A stretch of DNA of 64,000 nucleotides, taken from contig NZ_CP150496.1 of the NCBI RefSeq assembly GCF_038019025.1, positions 1,019,501 to 1,083,500 of the forward strand. Reading direction: 5' to 3'. The notes below the pieces were generated by a model. The model was not told where the DNA came from and did not search any database. It saw only the letters and a program-made list of their open reading frames with translations. Position numbers and translations under genes: made by a program. How positions within the stretch are numbered: the stretch's first letter is position 1; every line of letters starts with the position of its first letter. The stretch comes from Polaribacter marinaquae. Its GTDB lineage: Bacteria > Bacteroidota > Bacteroidia > Flavobacteriales > Flavobacteriaceae. This document shows, piece after piece, positions 10,025 to 18,629 of this stretch.

Positions 10025-10657
10025 ATGACTATTATAGATAATTTAAAATGGCGTTATGCAGTAAAAAAGTTTGATGCTAATAAAAAGCTAACAGAAGAAC
10101 AAGTAAACACACTAAAAGAAGCTTTTAATTTAACAGCTACTTGTTATGGTTTACAACCTATAAAATTAATTGTAATTAATAATAAAGAAGTTCAAGAACA
10201 ACTGCTTCCGTTTTCTTTTAATCAACAGCAAATTGTACAAGCCTCTCACCTATTTGTAATTTGCATACAAGATAATTACACTACAAAAGAAGTTACAGAA
10301 TATTTCAACTTAGTAAAAAAAATCAGAAATACACCCGATGAAATTTTAAATCCGTTTAAAGATTTTTTAACGGCAGAAATTCAGAAAAAAACACAAGAAG
10401 AATTAGCTATTGCAAATAAAAATCAAGCTTACATTGCTTTAGGTAATTTACTAACAGTTTGCGCAAGTTTAAATATAGATTCTTGCCCTATGGAAGGTTT
10501 TATTCCTTCTAAATACGATGAAGTTTTAGGATTGGAAAAGCATAATTTAAAATCTGTTTTAGTGCTACCTGTTGGTTTTAGAGCAGAAGACGATTACATG
10601 AAAGATTTATTAAAAGTTAGGAAAAATCTAACAGAAAGTGTTATCGAAATCTCTTAA
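10025..10657 (+). CDS. NAD(P)H-dependent nitroreductase-family flavoprotein
   Basis: A 210-residue protein with the NfsB-like N-terminus (LKWRYAVKKFDANKKL) and the PMEGF-type segment near residue 157 followed by LPVGFR-like residues, features of FMN-binding nitroreductases. These cytosolic enzymes transfer electrons from NAD(P)H to quinones, nitroaromatics or similar acceptors. Length matches the family. The physiological substrate cannot be read from the sequence. It is followed after 27 bp by pepD on the same strand and probably shares its promoter. Confidence 0.85.
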   Translation: MTIIDNLKWRYAVKKFDANKKLTEEQVNTLKEAFNLTATCYGLQPIKLIVINNKEVQEQLLPFSFNQQQIVQASHLFVICIQDNYTTKEVTEYFNLVKKIRNTPDEILNPFKDFLTAEIQKKTQEELAIANKNQAYIALGNLLTVCASLNIDSCPMEGFIPSKYDEVLGLEKHNLKSVLVLPVGFRAEDDYMKDLLKVRKNLTESVIEIS

Positions 10658-10684
10658 ATTTACACTTTAAATTAAAACATTTTT

Positions 10685-12145
10685 ATGAGCACAGAAGTTA
10701 GAAATTTAGAACCAAAAGAAGTTTGGAATATGTTTGCAGACCTTAACGCTGTTCCGCGTCCTTCAAAAAAAGAAGAACGTGTTATACAGTTTATGGTAGA
10801 TTTTGGTAAAAAACTAAATTTAGAAACATTTGTAGATAAAGTTGGTAATGTAATTATCAATAAAAAAGCTACCAAAGGTTTAGAAGATAGAAAAACAGTG
10901 GTTTTACAAAGTCATTTAGATATGGTGCATCAAAAAAATGCAGCAACTAATTTCGATTTTGATTCTGAAGGAATTAAAATGATTGTTGATGGAGATTGGG
11001 TAAAAGCAGATGGCACAACACTTGGCGCAGATAATGGTTTAGGTGTTGCAGCAATAATGGCTGTTTTAGCTTCTACAGAAATTGAACACCCAAATATTGA
11101 AGCACTTTTTACAATTGATGAAGAAACCGGAATGACTGGTGCCATGGGTTTAGAAGGAAATATTTTAAAAGGTGATATTTTACTAAATTTAGATACAGAA
11201 GAAGATGATGAAATAGGAATGGGTTGTGCTGGTGGCGTAGATATTACCGCAACAAGAACATATAAAGAAGAAGAAGTTCCAGAAAATTCAAATGCCTTTT
11301 CTATCACTGTAAATGGTTTAAATGGTGGGCATTCTGGTATGGATATTATCAAAGGTTTAGGTAATGCCAACAAAATAATGAACCGTTTATTATTTGACGG
11401 ATTTACTAATTATGGTTTAAGAATATCAGAAATTAACGGTGGTAGTTTAAGAAATGCTATACCAAGAGAAAGTTTTGCTTTGGTTACTGTTGATGCAATT
11501 TCTAAAGAAGCTTTTTTGTTTGAAAGCAACTTACTAATTAACAACATTAAAAAAGAATTTGCAACTTTAGAACCAAATCTAAATATTGAAATCTCTGACA
11601 CAAACTTACCTGAAAAGGTAATGGAATTGGGTGTGCAAGAAGGTTTTATAAAATCTATTTACACAGCTTTAAACGGAGTTTATAGAATGAGTCCGGATAT
11701 TGAAGGCCTGGTAGAAACTTCTAATAATATTGCTAAAATTGTAGCAAAAGATGGCAATATTAAAATTAGTTGTTTAACAAGATCATCATCAGAAACTAAT
11801 AAATTAGATTTAGCAAATTCTTTAAAATCTGCTTTTGAATTGTCTGGATTTTCAGTTGATTTTTCAGGAGAATATCCTGGATGGCAACCAAATGTAAATT
11901 CAGAAATTTTAGATATCGTTTCTAATTTATATGAAAAATTACATCAAGAAAAAGCAAATGTTGCTGCTTGTCATGCAGGTTTAGAATGCGGAATTTTAGG
12001 GCAAAATTATCCGGAAATGGATATGGTTTCTTTCGGACCAACAATTAGAGGCGCACATTCGCCAGACGAACGCGCAAGTATATCATCAACACAAAAATTC
12101 TGGAACTTTTTAATTGAAATATTAAAAAATACACCAAAAAAATAG
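10685..12145 (+). CDS. pepD: Aminoacyl-histidine dipeptidase (M20 family, PepD)
   Basis: A 486-residue cytosolic metallopeptidase. Metal-site motifs are in the expected order: SHLDMVH (His77, Asp79), GADNGLG (Asp116 bridging), DEETGMTGA with catalytic Glu146 and ligand Glu147, and GAHSPDE near the C-terminus with the last histidine. The lid/dimerisation domain lies between about 205 and 390 and includes NGGHSGMDI. It hydrolyses X-His and other dipeptides for amino-acid reuse. Length and motif spacing match E. coli PepD. It lies downstream of the nitroreductase gene and is closed by a strong terminator. Confidence 0.93.
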   Translation: MSTEVRNLEPKEVWNMFADLNAVPRPSKKEERVIQFMVDFGKKLNLETFVDKVGNVIINKKATKGLEDRKTVVLQSHLDMVHQKNAATNFDFDSEGIKMIVDGDWVKADGTTLGADNGLGVAAIMAVLASTEIEHPNIEALFTIDEETGMTGAMGLEGNILKGDILLNLDTEEDDEIGMGCAGGVDITATRTYKEEEVPENSNAFSITVNGLNGGHSGMDIIKGLGNANKIMNRLLFDGFTNYGLRISEINGGSLRNAIPRESFALVTVDAISKEAFLFESNLLINNIKKEFATLEPNLNIEISDTNLPEKVMELGVQEGFIKSIYTALNGVYRMSPDIEGLVETSNNIAKIVAKDGNIKISCLTRSSSETNKLDLANSLKSAFELSGFSVDFSGEYPGWQPNVNSEILDIVSNLYEKLHQEKANVAACHAGLECGILGQNYPEMDMVSFGPTIRGAHSPDERASISSTQKFWNFLIEILKNTPKK

Positions 12146-12160
12146 CAGTTGTTTTCTGGT

Positions 12161-12189
12161 AAAAAACCGAAGGATTCCTTCGGTTTTTT
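12161..12189 (+). terminator. Rho-independent terminator after pepD
   Basis: AAAAAACCGAAGG, a 3-nt loop ATT, then CCTTCGGTTTTTT: a perfect 13-bp stem ending in a U-run, starting 16 bp after the pepD stop. It isolates the parAB operon from upstream transcription. Confidence 0.92.
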
Positions 12190-12300
12190 ATTACATCAAT
12201 TTGTGTAAAAAGAAAATAAAAATAAATTTAATTAACTGATTATCAGTTTTTTAAAATTTTATTCATTTGTTAACATCTTTCACTTCTAAAAATCATAAAA

Positions 12301-12318
12301 AAATGTAATTTTACATTT
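12301..12318 (+). promoter_or_regulatory. Perfect dyad at the parA promoter region, candidate operator
   Basis: AAATGTAA-TT-TTACATTT: two perfect 8-bp arms around 2 bp, ending 20 bp before the parA ATG. The right arm contains TACATTTA, one base off the TAnnTTTG promoter box, so a bound dimer would cover the promoter. A regulatory role is inferred from symmetry and position. Confidence 0.4.
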
Positions 12319-12338
12319 AGATAAATCTATTTATTTTC

Positions 12339-13103
12339 ATGGGTAAAATTATTGCAATAGCAAATCAAAAAGGTGGTGTTGGTAAAACAACTACCAGTGT
12401 AAATTTAGCAGCCTCTTTAGGTGTTTTAGAGAAAAAAGTTTTGTTGATAGATGCAGATCCGCAAGCAAATGCTTCTTCTGGTTTAGGTATAGATGTAGAA
12501 ACTGTAGAAGGCGGAACATATCATGTTTTAGAGCACACTTTATCAGCTAAAGATGCGATTATTAAAACCGATTCGCCAAATGTAGATATTATACCTGCAC
12601 ATATAGATTTAGTAGCTATTGAAATAGAACTTGTAGATAAGCAAGAAAGAGAATACATGTTAAAAAAATCGTTAGAAGAAATTAAAGACGATTATGACTA
12701 TATTTTAATAGATTGTGCACCATCTTTAGGGTTAATTACCTTAAACTCTTTAGTTGCTGCAAATTCTGTAATTATACCAATTCAATGTGAATATTTCGCA
12801 TTAGAAGGTTTGGGTAAATTACTAAATACTGTAAAAAGTGTTCAGAATATACACAACCCAAGTTTAGATATAGAAGGTTTATTATTAACAATGTTCGATG
12901 CTCGTTTAAGGTTATCGAATCAAGTAGTAGATGAAGTAAGAAAACATTTTTCTTCTATGGTTTTTGATACAATTATTAGAAGAAATACACGTTTAGGTGA
13001 AGCACCAAGTTATGGTGAAAGCATTATTGCTTATGATGCAACAAGTAAAGGAGCAGTAAATTACTTAAATTTAGCTCAAGAATTATTAAAAAAGAATTCG
13101 TAA
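12339..13103 (+). CDS. parA: Chromosome partitioning ATPase ParA (Soj)
   Basis: A 254-residue ParA/MinD-superfamily ATPase. The deviant Walker A motif KGGVGKTT (residues 11-18) is at the N-terminus, Walker A' (LIDADPQANASSGLG) near 39, and Walker B (YILIDCAPSLGLIT) near 120. ATP-bound dimers coat the nucleoid and move ParB-bound origin regions. The short N-terminus, without a DNA-binding domain, is that of chromosomal Soj rather than plasmid ParA. It is the first gene of a tight operon; parB starts one base after its stop. This may indicate closeness to the chromosome origin, which is usual but not shown here. Confidence 0.95.
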   Translation: MGKIIAIANQKGGVGKTTTSVNLAASLGVLEKKVLLIDADPQANASSGLGIDVETVEGGTYHVLEHTLSAKDAIIKTDSPNVDIIPAHIDLVAIEIELVDKQEREYMLKKSLEEIKDDYDYILIDCAPSLGLITLNSLVAANSVIIPIQCEYFALEGLGKLLNTVKSVQNIHNPSLDIEGLLLTMFDARLRLSNQVVDEVRKHFSSMVFDTIIRRNTRLGEAPSYGESIIAYDATSKGAVNYLNLAQELLKKNS

Positions 13104-13104
13104 G

Positions 13105-13992
13105 ATGGCAAAAGCGACTAAGAAACAAGCGTTAGGAAGAGGATTATCTGCTTTATTACAACAAGACACACCAAATGTAAATTCTGCATCAGATAAAAAT
13201 GCCGACAAATTAGTTGGTAGTATTATCGAAATAGAATTAGATAAAATTGATGTTAACCCTTATCAACCTAGAACATATTTCGACGAAGAAGCTTTAAGAG
13301 AGCTTGCTAGCTCTATTAAAGAATTAGGTGTTATACAGCCTATTACTGTTAGAAAATTAGAAAGTAATAAATTTCAATTAGTTTCTGGTGAAAGAAGATT
13401 TAGAGCTTCTAAGTTAATAGGAAATAAAACTGTACCCGCTTATATTAGATTAGCAAATGACCAAGAAATGCTAGAAATGGCATTGGTAGAAAATATTCAG
13501 CGTAAAAACTTAGATCCAATAGAAGTTGCACTTTCTTACCAACGTTTAATTGACGAAATTCAATTAACACAAGAAGAATTAAGTACAAGAGTTGGTAAAA
13601 AAAGATCTACGGTAACTAACTATTTACGTTTGTTAAAATTAGATCCAATATTACAAACAGGTATGAGAGATGGTTTTATTTCTATGGGACATGGTCGTGC
13701 AATGATTAATGTTGACAACACAGAAGATCAATTAGCCATTTATGAAAAAATTTTAAGAGAAAAACTTTCTGTAAGACAAACAGAAGATTTAGTAAAAAGC
13801 TTAAAATCTGGATCTATTGCTAAGCCTAAGAAAAAAACGGTACCAACTTTTGTAAAAAATAGCCTAAAGGATATTAGCGAATATTTTGGTCATAAAGTTG
13901 ATGTTTCTGTTAGTGCAAACGGAAAAGGTAAAATTTCAATACCATTTCATTCTGAAGAAGATTTTAACCGAATAAAAAACTTATTAAAATAA
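13105..13992 (+). CDS. parB: Chromosome partitioning protein ParB (CTPase, parS-binding)
   Basis: A 295-residue ParB. An N-terminal segment with GRGLSALL (interaction with ParA) precedes the ParB/Srx CTP-binding domain containing NPYQPR (around 51-56) and SGERRFRA (around 94-101). The central helix-turn-helix region TQEELSTRVGKKRSTVTNYL (about 153-172) reads parS. A short C-terminal dimerisation domain ends the protein. It loads on parS, slides as a CTP clamp and recruits ParA and SMC. No CACGTG-centred parS site was found by eye nearby. The next gene starts at the base immediately after its stop codon. Confidence 0.95.
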   Translation: MAKATKKQALGRGLSALLQQDTPNVNSASDKNADKLVGSIIEIELDKIDVNPYQPRTYFDEEALRELASSIKELGVIQPITVRKLESNKFQLVSGERRFRASKLIGNKTVPAYIRLANDQEMLEMALVENIQRKNLDPIEVALSYQRLIDEIQLTQEELSTRVGKKRSTVTNYLRLLKLDPILQTGMRDGFISMGHGRAMINVDNTEDQLAIYEKILREKLSVRQTEDLVKSLKSGSIAKPKKKTVPTFVKNSLKDISEYFGHKVDVSVSANGKGKISIPFHSEEDFNRIKNLLK

Positions 13993-14574
13993 GTGATTTC
14001 AAAAAAAATTATAATAACCATTTCTGTTTTGTTTTTTTCTTTTCATCTTTTTTCGCAAAAAGATTCAACAAAAGTTAAGACAAAACAGAACCTTATTATA
14101 CAAGAAGGTGTTTATAAACCTTTGGCGCCAGCTAAAGCTGCTTTTTATTCTGCTATTTTTCCTGGTTTAGGTCAAATTTATAATAAAAAATATTGGAAAG
14201 CACCCTTGGTTTGGGGCGCCATAGCAACACCTACTTACTTTTATTTAAATAACAACAGCGAATATAAACGCTATAGAACCGCTTATAAACTTAGAAAATC
14301 TGGTTTTCAGGATGAGTTTACAAACGACTTAGGAGAAGTTACAGTATCTCTAGAAACCTTAGAAAGAGCGCAAGAACAATTAAGAGAAAATAGAGATTTA
14401 TCTTTAATGTGGGGTGTAATTATTTATGTATTACAGATTGTAGAAGCTAGTGTAAATGCACATTTAATACAATTTAATACAGACGATAATTTATCATTAA
14501 AACCATCATTTGTTCAAGATCCTATTTTATTTGATGCTCCTAAAATTGGTTTTACACTAAAATATACTTTTTAA
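13993..14574 (+). CDS. DUF5683 family membrane/exported protein
   Basis: A 193-residue protein starting with GTG directly after the parB stop. The N-terminus is a signal peptide (IIITISVLFFSFHLFSQ). The body contains the DUF5683 signature around residues 50-75 (PAKAAFYSAIFPGLGQIYNKKYW), a glycine-containing hydrophobic segment that usually inserts in a membrane, and a second hydrophobic helix near 143-157. The C-terminus (FTLKYTF) looks like a terminal beta strand. The gene stands regularly between parB and dapB in Bacteroidetes, which suggests an envelope-related role, but function is unknown. Confidence 0.82.
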   Translation: MISKKIIITISVLFFSFHLFSQKDSTKVKTKQNLIIQEGVYKPLAPAKAAFYSAIFPGLGQIYNKKYWKAPLVWGAIATPTYFYLNNNSEYKRYRTAYKLRKSGFQDEFTNDLGEVTVSLETLERAQEQLRENRDLSLMWGVIIYVLQIVEASVNAHLIQFNTDDNLSLKPSFVQDPILFDAPKIGFTLKYTF

Positions 14575-14577
14575 AAA

Positions 14578-15279
14578 ATGAAAATTGCATTATTAGGCTA
14601 CGGAAGAATGGGTAAGGAAATTGAAAAAATTGCAATTTCTAGAGGACATGAAATTGTCATTAAAAAAGATGTCGATACAGAAATAGATATCACTTTAGCA
14701 GATGTAGCAATAGATTTTAGCATACCTAACTCTGCTTTTAATAATATTTCTAATTGTATCGAAAATAAAGTACCTGTAATCTCTGGGACTACTGGTTGGT
14801 TAGACAAATACAACGATGCCGTTAAGTTATGTGAAGAAAAAAAAGGCGCTTTTATTTACGCTTCTAACTTTAGTTTAGGTGTAAATATCTTTTTTGAATT
14901 AAACAAACAACTGGCTAAAATGATGAGTAATTTAGAAGATTACAATATTTCTATGGAAGAAATTCATCATACAAAAAAATTAGACGCACCAAGTGGTACT
15001 GCAATTACTTTAGCAGAAGGAATTATAGAAAATTCTACTAAAAAAGACTGGGAATTAGACAAAACTACATCCGAAGAAAACATACCTATTGTTGCTAAAA
15101 GAATACCAGAAGTTCCGGGAACACATACCGTTTGGTACAATTCTGAAGTAGATTCTATCGAAATTAAGCACACTGCACACAGTAGACAAGGCTTTGCTTT
15201 AGGTGCCGTAGTAGCCGCAGAATGGATTCTTGGTAAAACAGGTGTTTTTAGTATGAAAGACGTGTTAAACATCAGTTAA
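14578..15279 (+). CDS. dapB: 4-hydroxy-tetrahydrodipicolinate reductase DapB
   Basis: A 233-residue enzyme. The Rossmann motif GYGRMGKEI (7-15) binds NAD(P)H. The catalytic segment EEIHHTKKLDAPSGTA, near residue 130, carries the paired histidines, the lysine and the substrate-binding GT. It reduces the DapA product in the diaminopimelate pathway, supplying lysine and the peptidoglycan crosslink residue, in the cytosol. At 233 residues it is slightly shorter than the E. coli enzyme (273), typical for Bacteroidetes. It follows DUF5683 by 3 bp and precedes lepB by 86 bp. Confidence 0.95.
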   Translation: MKIALLGYGRMGKEIEKIAISRGHEIVIKKDVDTEIDITLADVAIDFSIPNSAFNNISNCIENKVPVISGTTGWLDKYNDAVKLCEEKKGAFIYASNFSLGVNIFFELNKQLAKMMSNLEDYNISMEEIHHTKKLDAPSGTAITLAEGIIENSTKKDWELDKTTSEENIPIVAKRIPEVPGTHTVWYNSEVDSIEIKHTAHSRQGFALGAVVAAEWILGKTGVFSMKDVLNIS

Positions 15280-15329
15280 AACCTGTAACAAAATTGATTT
15301 TTATCGCCTAATAAAAAAATTGAAATACA

Positions 15330-15350
15330 ATCCTTTATCAATAAGGATTT
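15330..15350 (+). terminator. Weak hairpin between dapB and lepB
   Basis: AATCCTT, a 7-nt loop TATCAAT, AAGGATT, followed by TTTAAAA. The stem is only 7 bp and the U-tract short, so it may be an attenuator or a leader hairpin of lepB rather than a full terminator. Confidence 0.3.
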
Positions 15351-15365
15351 TAAAATATAATTATT

Positions 15366-17069
15366 ATGACTTTTACCCAATGGTTTATCTTTTTTCTTGT
15401 TGTACAAGTAATTCATTTTTTAGGAACTTGGAAATTATATGTAAAAGCAGGAAGAAAAGCTTGGGAAGCAGCAGTGCCTGTTTATAACGGAATTGTATTA
15501 ATGCAAATAATAAATAGACCAAAATGGTGGGTTATTTTACTTTTTATTCCAATTGTAAATTTATTAATGTTTCCGGTTATATGGATTGAAACAATTCGTT
15601 CTTTTGGTTTTTTCAAAAAAATTGATTCGTTTTTAGTAATTATTACTTTAGGTCTTTATATATTCTATATAAATTACGCTACAGATGCAACTTATAATGA
15701 AGATAGAAGCCTAAAACCTAGATCTGAATTAGGTGAATGGGTAAGTTCTATTACTTTTGCCATTATTGCAGCTACACTTGTGCATACGTATTTTATGCAA
15801 CCATTTACAATACCAACGTCTTCGCTAGAGAAATCTTTATTAGTTGGAGATTATTTGTTTGTAAGTAAATTTCATTACGGCGCAAGAGTTCCATCAACAG
15901 TTATTGCGGCACCAATGGTACACGATTCTTTACCTTTGGTTGGTACAGCTTCGTATTTAAAAAAACCTCAGCTTCCTTACACAAGATTGCCTGGTTTACA
16001 AAACATTAAAAATAACGACATTGTTTGTTTTAATTGGCCTACAGATTCATTAGCTACAATGTGGGGTGATACTTCTGGTAAATTCACCTATAAACCGGTA
16101 GATAAAAAAACAAATTATGTAAAACGAGCAGTAGGTATTGCTGGTGATTCTCTAGAACTAAGAGATGGTTATGTATACATAAATGGTAAGAAAAATATAC
16201 TTCCGTATAGAGCCAAAATACAATTTTACTATACGTATGAAGCAAAAACAGCTATAGACGCAAATAGTTTTCCTAAGTTTTTAATCAAAAAAGAAAAGAC
16301 AGGTGTTTATAGAATTTTATCGGAATATTGGAATAATTCTAAAATACAAAAAGCAATTAAAGAAAACGGAAACTTAACTAAAATAAGCTCTGATTCTTTA
16401 TATACAGAAGTTGCAGGAGGCATCAATCCTGATTTTGCTAGAAGACTTAAAATGGAATCTGTTGCAAATAAAATAAATATTAATTTAACAGAAGATGAAG
16501 TTGAAAGGTTAAGAAAGCAACCTCAAACTGTAGCTGTTACAAAAATTAATTATGGAGCAGATAATGCAATTTTTCCGCATGTAGAAAGCAATAATTGGAG
16601 TCAAGATAACTTCGGACCAATTTACATTCCTAAAGCTGGTGCTACCGTAAAGTTAGATGCAAAATCTTTACCTTATTACGAGCAAATTATAAAAAATTAC
16701 GAAAATAACGACTTGTCTTTTGTTGGGGACGATATTTTTATCAATGGTGAAAAAGCAGATTCGTACACATTTAAACAAGATTACTATTGGCTAATGGGAG
16801 ATAATAGACATAATTCTTTAGATGCTCGTTATTGGGGTTATGTTCCGTTTGATCATGTTTTAGGTAAACCTGTAATGATTTGGTGGAGTTGGGATGCAAA
16901 TGCTGCAAGTTTTGGAGAAAAAATTAAATCGATTAGATGGAACAGGTTATTTACTACTGTTGGCGGTGACGGTGAGCCTGTATCGTATAGATATTTAGTT
17001 TTTGCATTAATTGCAATTTACATTAGCTACAGTTATTTTAAAGGGAAGAAAAAAGCTGCTAAAAAATAA
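15366..17069 (+). CDS. lepB: Signal peptidase I, long Bacteroidetes form
   Basis: A 567-residue membrane protease that removes signal peptides on the outer face of the inner membrane. The N-terminal 100 residues hold several hydrophobic helices and a further helix (FAIIAATLVHTYFM) leads into the catalytic domain. The nucleophile is in IPTSSLEKSL (Ser153 by alignment with the PSxSM box), the general base is Lys253 in YVKRAVGIAGD, and the C-terminal GDNRHNSLDARYWG is box E. A long insert between boxes D and E and a C-terminal transmembrane helix (YRYLVFALIAIYISYSYF) account for the length compared with 324 residues in E. coli. It follows dapB and precedes the wbqC-like gene by one base. Confidence 0.93.
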   Translation: MTFTQWFIFFLVVQVIHFLGTWKLYVKAGRKAWEAAVPVYNGIVLMQIINRPKWWVILLFIPIVNLLMFPVIWIETIRSFGFFKKIDSFLVIITLGLYIFYINYATDATYNEDRSLKPRSELGEWVSSITFAIIAATLVHTYFMQPFTIPTSSLEKSLLVGDYLFVSKFHYGARVPSTVIAAPMVHDSLPLVGTASYLKKPQLPYTRLPGLQNIKNNDIVCFNWPTDSLATMWGDTSGKFTYKPVDKKTNYVKRAVGIAGDSLELRDGYVYINGKKNILPYRAKIQFYYTYEAKTAIDANSFPKFLIKKEKTGVYRILSEYWNNSKIQKAIKENGNLTKISSDSLYTEVAGGINPDFARRLKMESVANKININLTEDEVERLRKQPQTVAVTKINYGADNAIFPHVESNNWSQDNFGPIYIPKAGATVKLDAKSLPYYEQIIKNYENNDLSFVGDDIFINGEKADSYTFKQDYYWLMGDNRHNSLDARYWGYVPFDHVLGKPVMIWWSWDANAASFGEKIKSIRWNRLFTTVGGDGEPVSYRYLVFALIAIYISYSYFKGKKKAAKK

Positions 17070-17070
17070 A

Positions 17071-17673
17071 ATGGCTGTATTTATACCAACATACTTTTCT
17101 CCGATATCACAATATCGAGCTATTGTTAATGCAGAAATTGTTTTATTTGAAATTGAAGACAATTTTCAGAAACAAAGCTACAGAAACAGGTGTTACATTT
17201 TTAATACAAATGGTAAGCAACTTTTAAATATACCTGTAAAACATCCTGTAACATCTGGTAGAAAAAAAACAAAAGATACTATTATTGAAAATGCTACAAA
17301 TTGGCAAGATCAACACTTTAAATCTTTAAAAACTGCTTATAGGAATTCGCCTTTTTTTGAATTTTACATTGATGATTTAACTCCGATATTTGAAAAAAAA
17401 TATAAATTTTTACAGGATTTAAATTTTGATACATTCGATTTTATTACAGATGCTTTGCAACTAGAAATTGATTACAAAAAAAGTGAATCTTACATAGAAT
17501 TAGAAGAAAAATTTGATTTCAGAAATTTAGCTGACGCAAAATTTACACCCAACATTCTTACAAACAACTACATACAAATGTTTGATGATAAGCATGGTTT
17601 TATACCAAATTTATCAATTTTAGACTTATTATTTATGGAAGGCCCTAATACAATTAGTTTTTTAGAAAATTAG
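17071..17673 (+). CDS. WbqC-like family protein
   Basis: A 200-residue cytosolic protein starting MAVFIPTYFSPISQYRAI, the N-terminal signature of WbqC-like proteins. The ATG at 17071, one base after the lepB stop, is preferred; an in-frame ATG 60 bp upstream would overlap lepB and adds no family homology. Members are found near polysaccharide-synthesis genes and may handle modified sugars, but no reaction is established. In Bacteroidetes it commonly closes the parAB-dapB-lepB operon, as here. Confidence 0.85.
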   Translation: MAVFIPTYFSPISQYRAIVNAEIVLFEIEDNFQKQSYRNRCYIFNTNGKQLLNIPVKHPVTSGRKKTKDTIIENATNWQDQHFKSLKTAYRNSPFFEFYIDDLTPIFEKKYKFLQDLNFDTFDFITDALQLEIDYKKSESYIELEEKFDFRNLADAKFTPNILTNNYIQMFDDKHGFIPNLSILDLLFMEGPNTISFLEN

Positions 17674-17676
17674 TTG

Positions 17677-17684
17677 TATCTTTG
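17677..17684 (+). promoter_or_regulatory. -7 promoter box (TATCTTTG) of the Crp-family gene
   Basis: TATCTTTG matches TAnnTTTG and starts 4 bp after the wbqC-like stop codon. The next ATG is at 17734, giving a leader of about 45 nt. It starts a new transcription unit after the parAB operon. Confidence 0.55.
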
Positions 17685-17733
17685 CAGACTCTAAAATAGC
17701 AAATTTACTTAAGCTATTTAGTGCCTCAAATTA

Positions 17734-18312
17734 ATGAATAATTTAAAAAAAATACTGGATAAATTTTGTGTAATTTCTGAAGAATCACAAAATCTTATAT
17801 TTTCTTTAGCCAAAAATATTGAGCTTCGCAAAGGAGATTCCATATCTAAAGCTGGAGAAATATCAAAAAGTATTTATATTCTAGAAGAGGGTATTGCTAG
17901 ATCTTTTTATGTAGATGAAAAAGGTAAAGAATATATAAGAAACCTATTTGTGCCGATTAGAGCAATTGGGCCTTTAGGTGCTTTAATTCTAAGAAAAAAA
18001 TCTAAGTTTTCTTATGATTGTTTATCTCATTGTAAATTACAAGTTATTAATTACGATGATTTTATAGAATTAACTAAGCAAAATCTAGAAATTGGGAAAT
18101 TATATTCTAAAATTCTTGAGAAAGTATTTCTAGAATTAGAAGCTAAAGTGTACGATTTATCTGTTTTAAATGCTACAGAAAGATATCTAAAAGTAAAAGC
18201 ACAAATACCAAATATAGAGAACTTAATTCCACAATATCATATAGCTTCTTACTTAAATATAACACCTGTTCAATTAAGTAGAATTAGAAAAGGTTTGTAT
18301 TCTAAAAAATAA
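17734..18312 (+). CDS. Crp/Fnr-family transcriptional regulator
   Basis: A 192-residue protein with a cyclic-nucleotide-binding-like beta-roll (about 25-115, with IYILEEGIARSFYVDEKGKE) and a C-terminal helix-turn-helix (IASYLNITPVQLSRIRKGL, about 170-188). The recognition helix carries the Q-L-S-R-I-R pattern typical of the short Bacteroidetes Crp relatives. The residues that bind cAMP phosphate in Crp are not evident, so the ligand is unknown. It probably regulates transcription in response to a small molecule or redox signal. The next gene starts 5 bp after its stop. Confidence 0.85.
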   Translation: MNNLKKILDKFCVISEESQNLIFSLAKNIELRKGDSISKAGEISKSIYILEEGIARSFYVDEKGKEYIRNLFVPIRAIGPLGALILRKKSKFSYDCLSHCKLQVINYDDFIELTKQNLEIGKLYSKILEKVFLELEAKVYDLSVLNATERYLKVKAQIPNIENLIPQYHIASYLNITPVQLSRIRKGLYSKK

Positions 18313-18317
18313 TTTTA

Positions 18318-18629
18318 ATGATAAGCATTAAATTTATAGTTCATTACAGCTTACATTTTATTGTTCCGTTTTTATTTGCTATTATTTTCTTTAGAAAAAA
18401 ATGGAAAACGGTTTACATTATTTTTTTACTATCTATGCTTGTAGATTTAGATCATTTATTAGCAAATCCTATATTTCAAGAAAATAGATGTAGTATCAAT
18501 TTTCATCCACTTCATACATTTTGGGCAATGGCTTTTTATGTTGTTGGGCTATTTTTTAAGAAAACAAGAATCCTTTGTATTGCCTTGCTTTTTCATATGT
18601 TTACAGACTACTTAGACTGTTTATTGTAA
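18318..18629 (+). CDS. Small integral membrane protein (DUF6122-like)
   Basis: A 103-residue protein with three or four hydrophobic segments and several conserved polar groups: HYSLHF near the N-terminus, DLDHLLANPIF in the middle and CSINFHPLHTFW after it. The Asp/His-rich motifs between helices resemble membrane-bound metal-dependent hydrolases of the YdjM type, although this protein is much shorter. It matches the pattern of the DUF6122 family. Function is unknown. Its 3' end overlaps the convergent flippase gene by 22 bp, so both stop codons lie inside the partner's coding sequence. Confidence 0.7.
   Translation: MISIKFIVHYSLHFIVPFLFAIIFFRKKWKTVYIIFLLSMLVDLDHLLANPIFQENRCSINFHPLHTFWAMAFYVVGLFFKKTRILCIALLFHMFTDYLDCLL

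Noticed and set aside
10930..11373. Minus-strand open frame of 147 codons inside pepD
   Set aside because: Antisense to a strongly conserved enzyme; serine/proline-rich composition is typical of a shadow frame.
12146..14000. Possible parS site near parAB
   Set aside because: No CACGTG-centred palindrome was found by eye in or around the operon. A search with the parS consensus over the whole genome would settle this.
17011..17070. Upstream ATG as the start of the wbqC-like gene
   Set aside because: It would overlap lepB by 59 bp and add 20 residues with no family support; the ATG at 17071 gives the conserved N-terminus.
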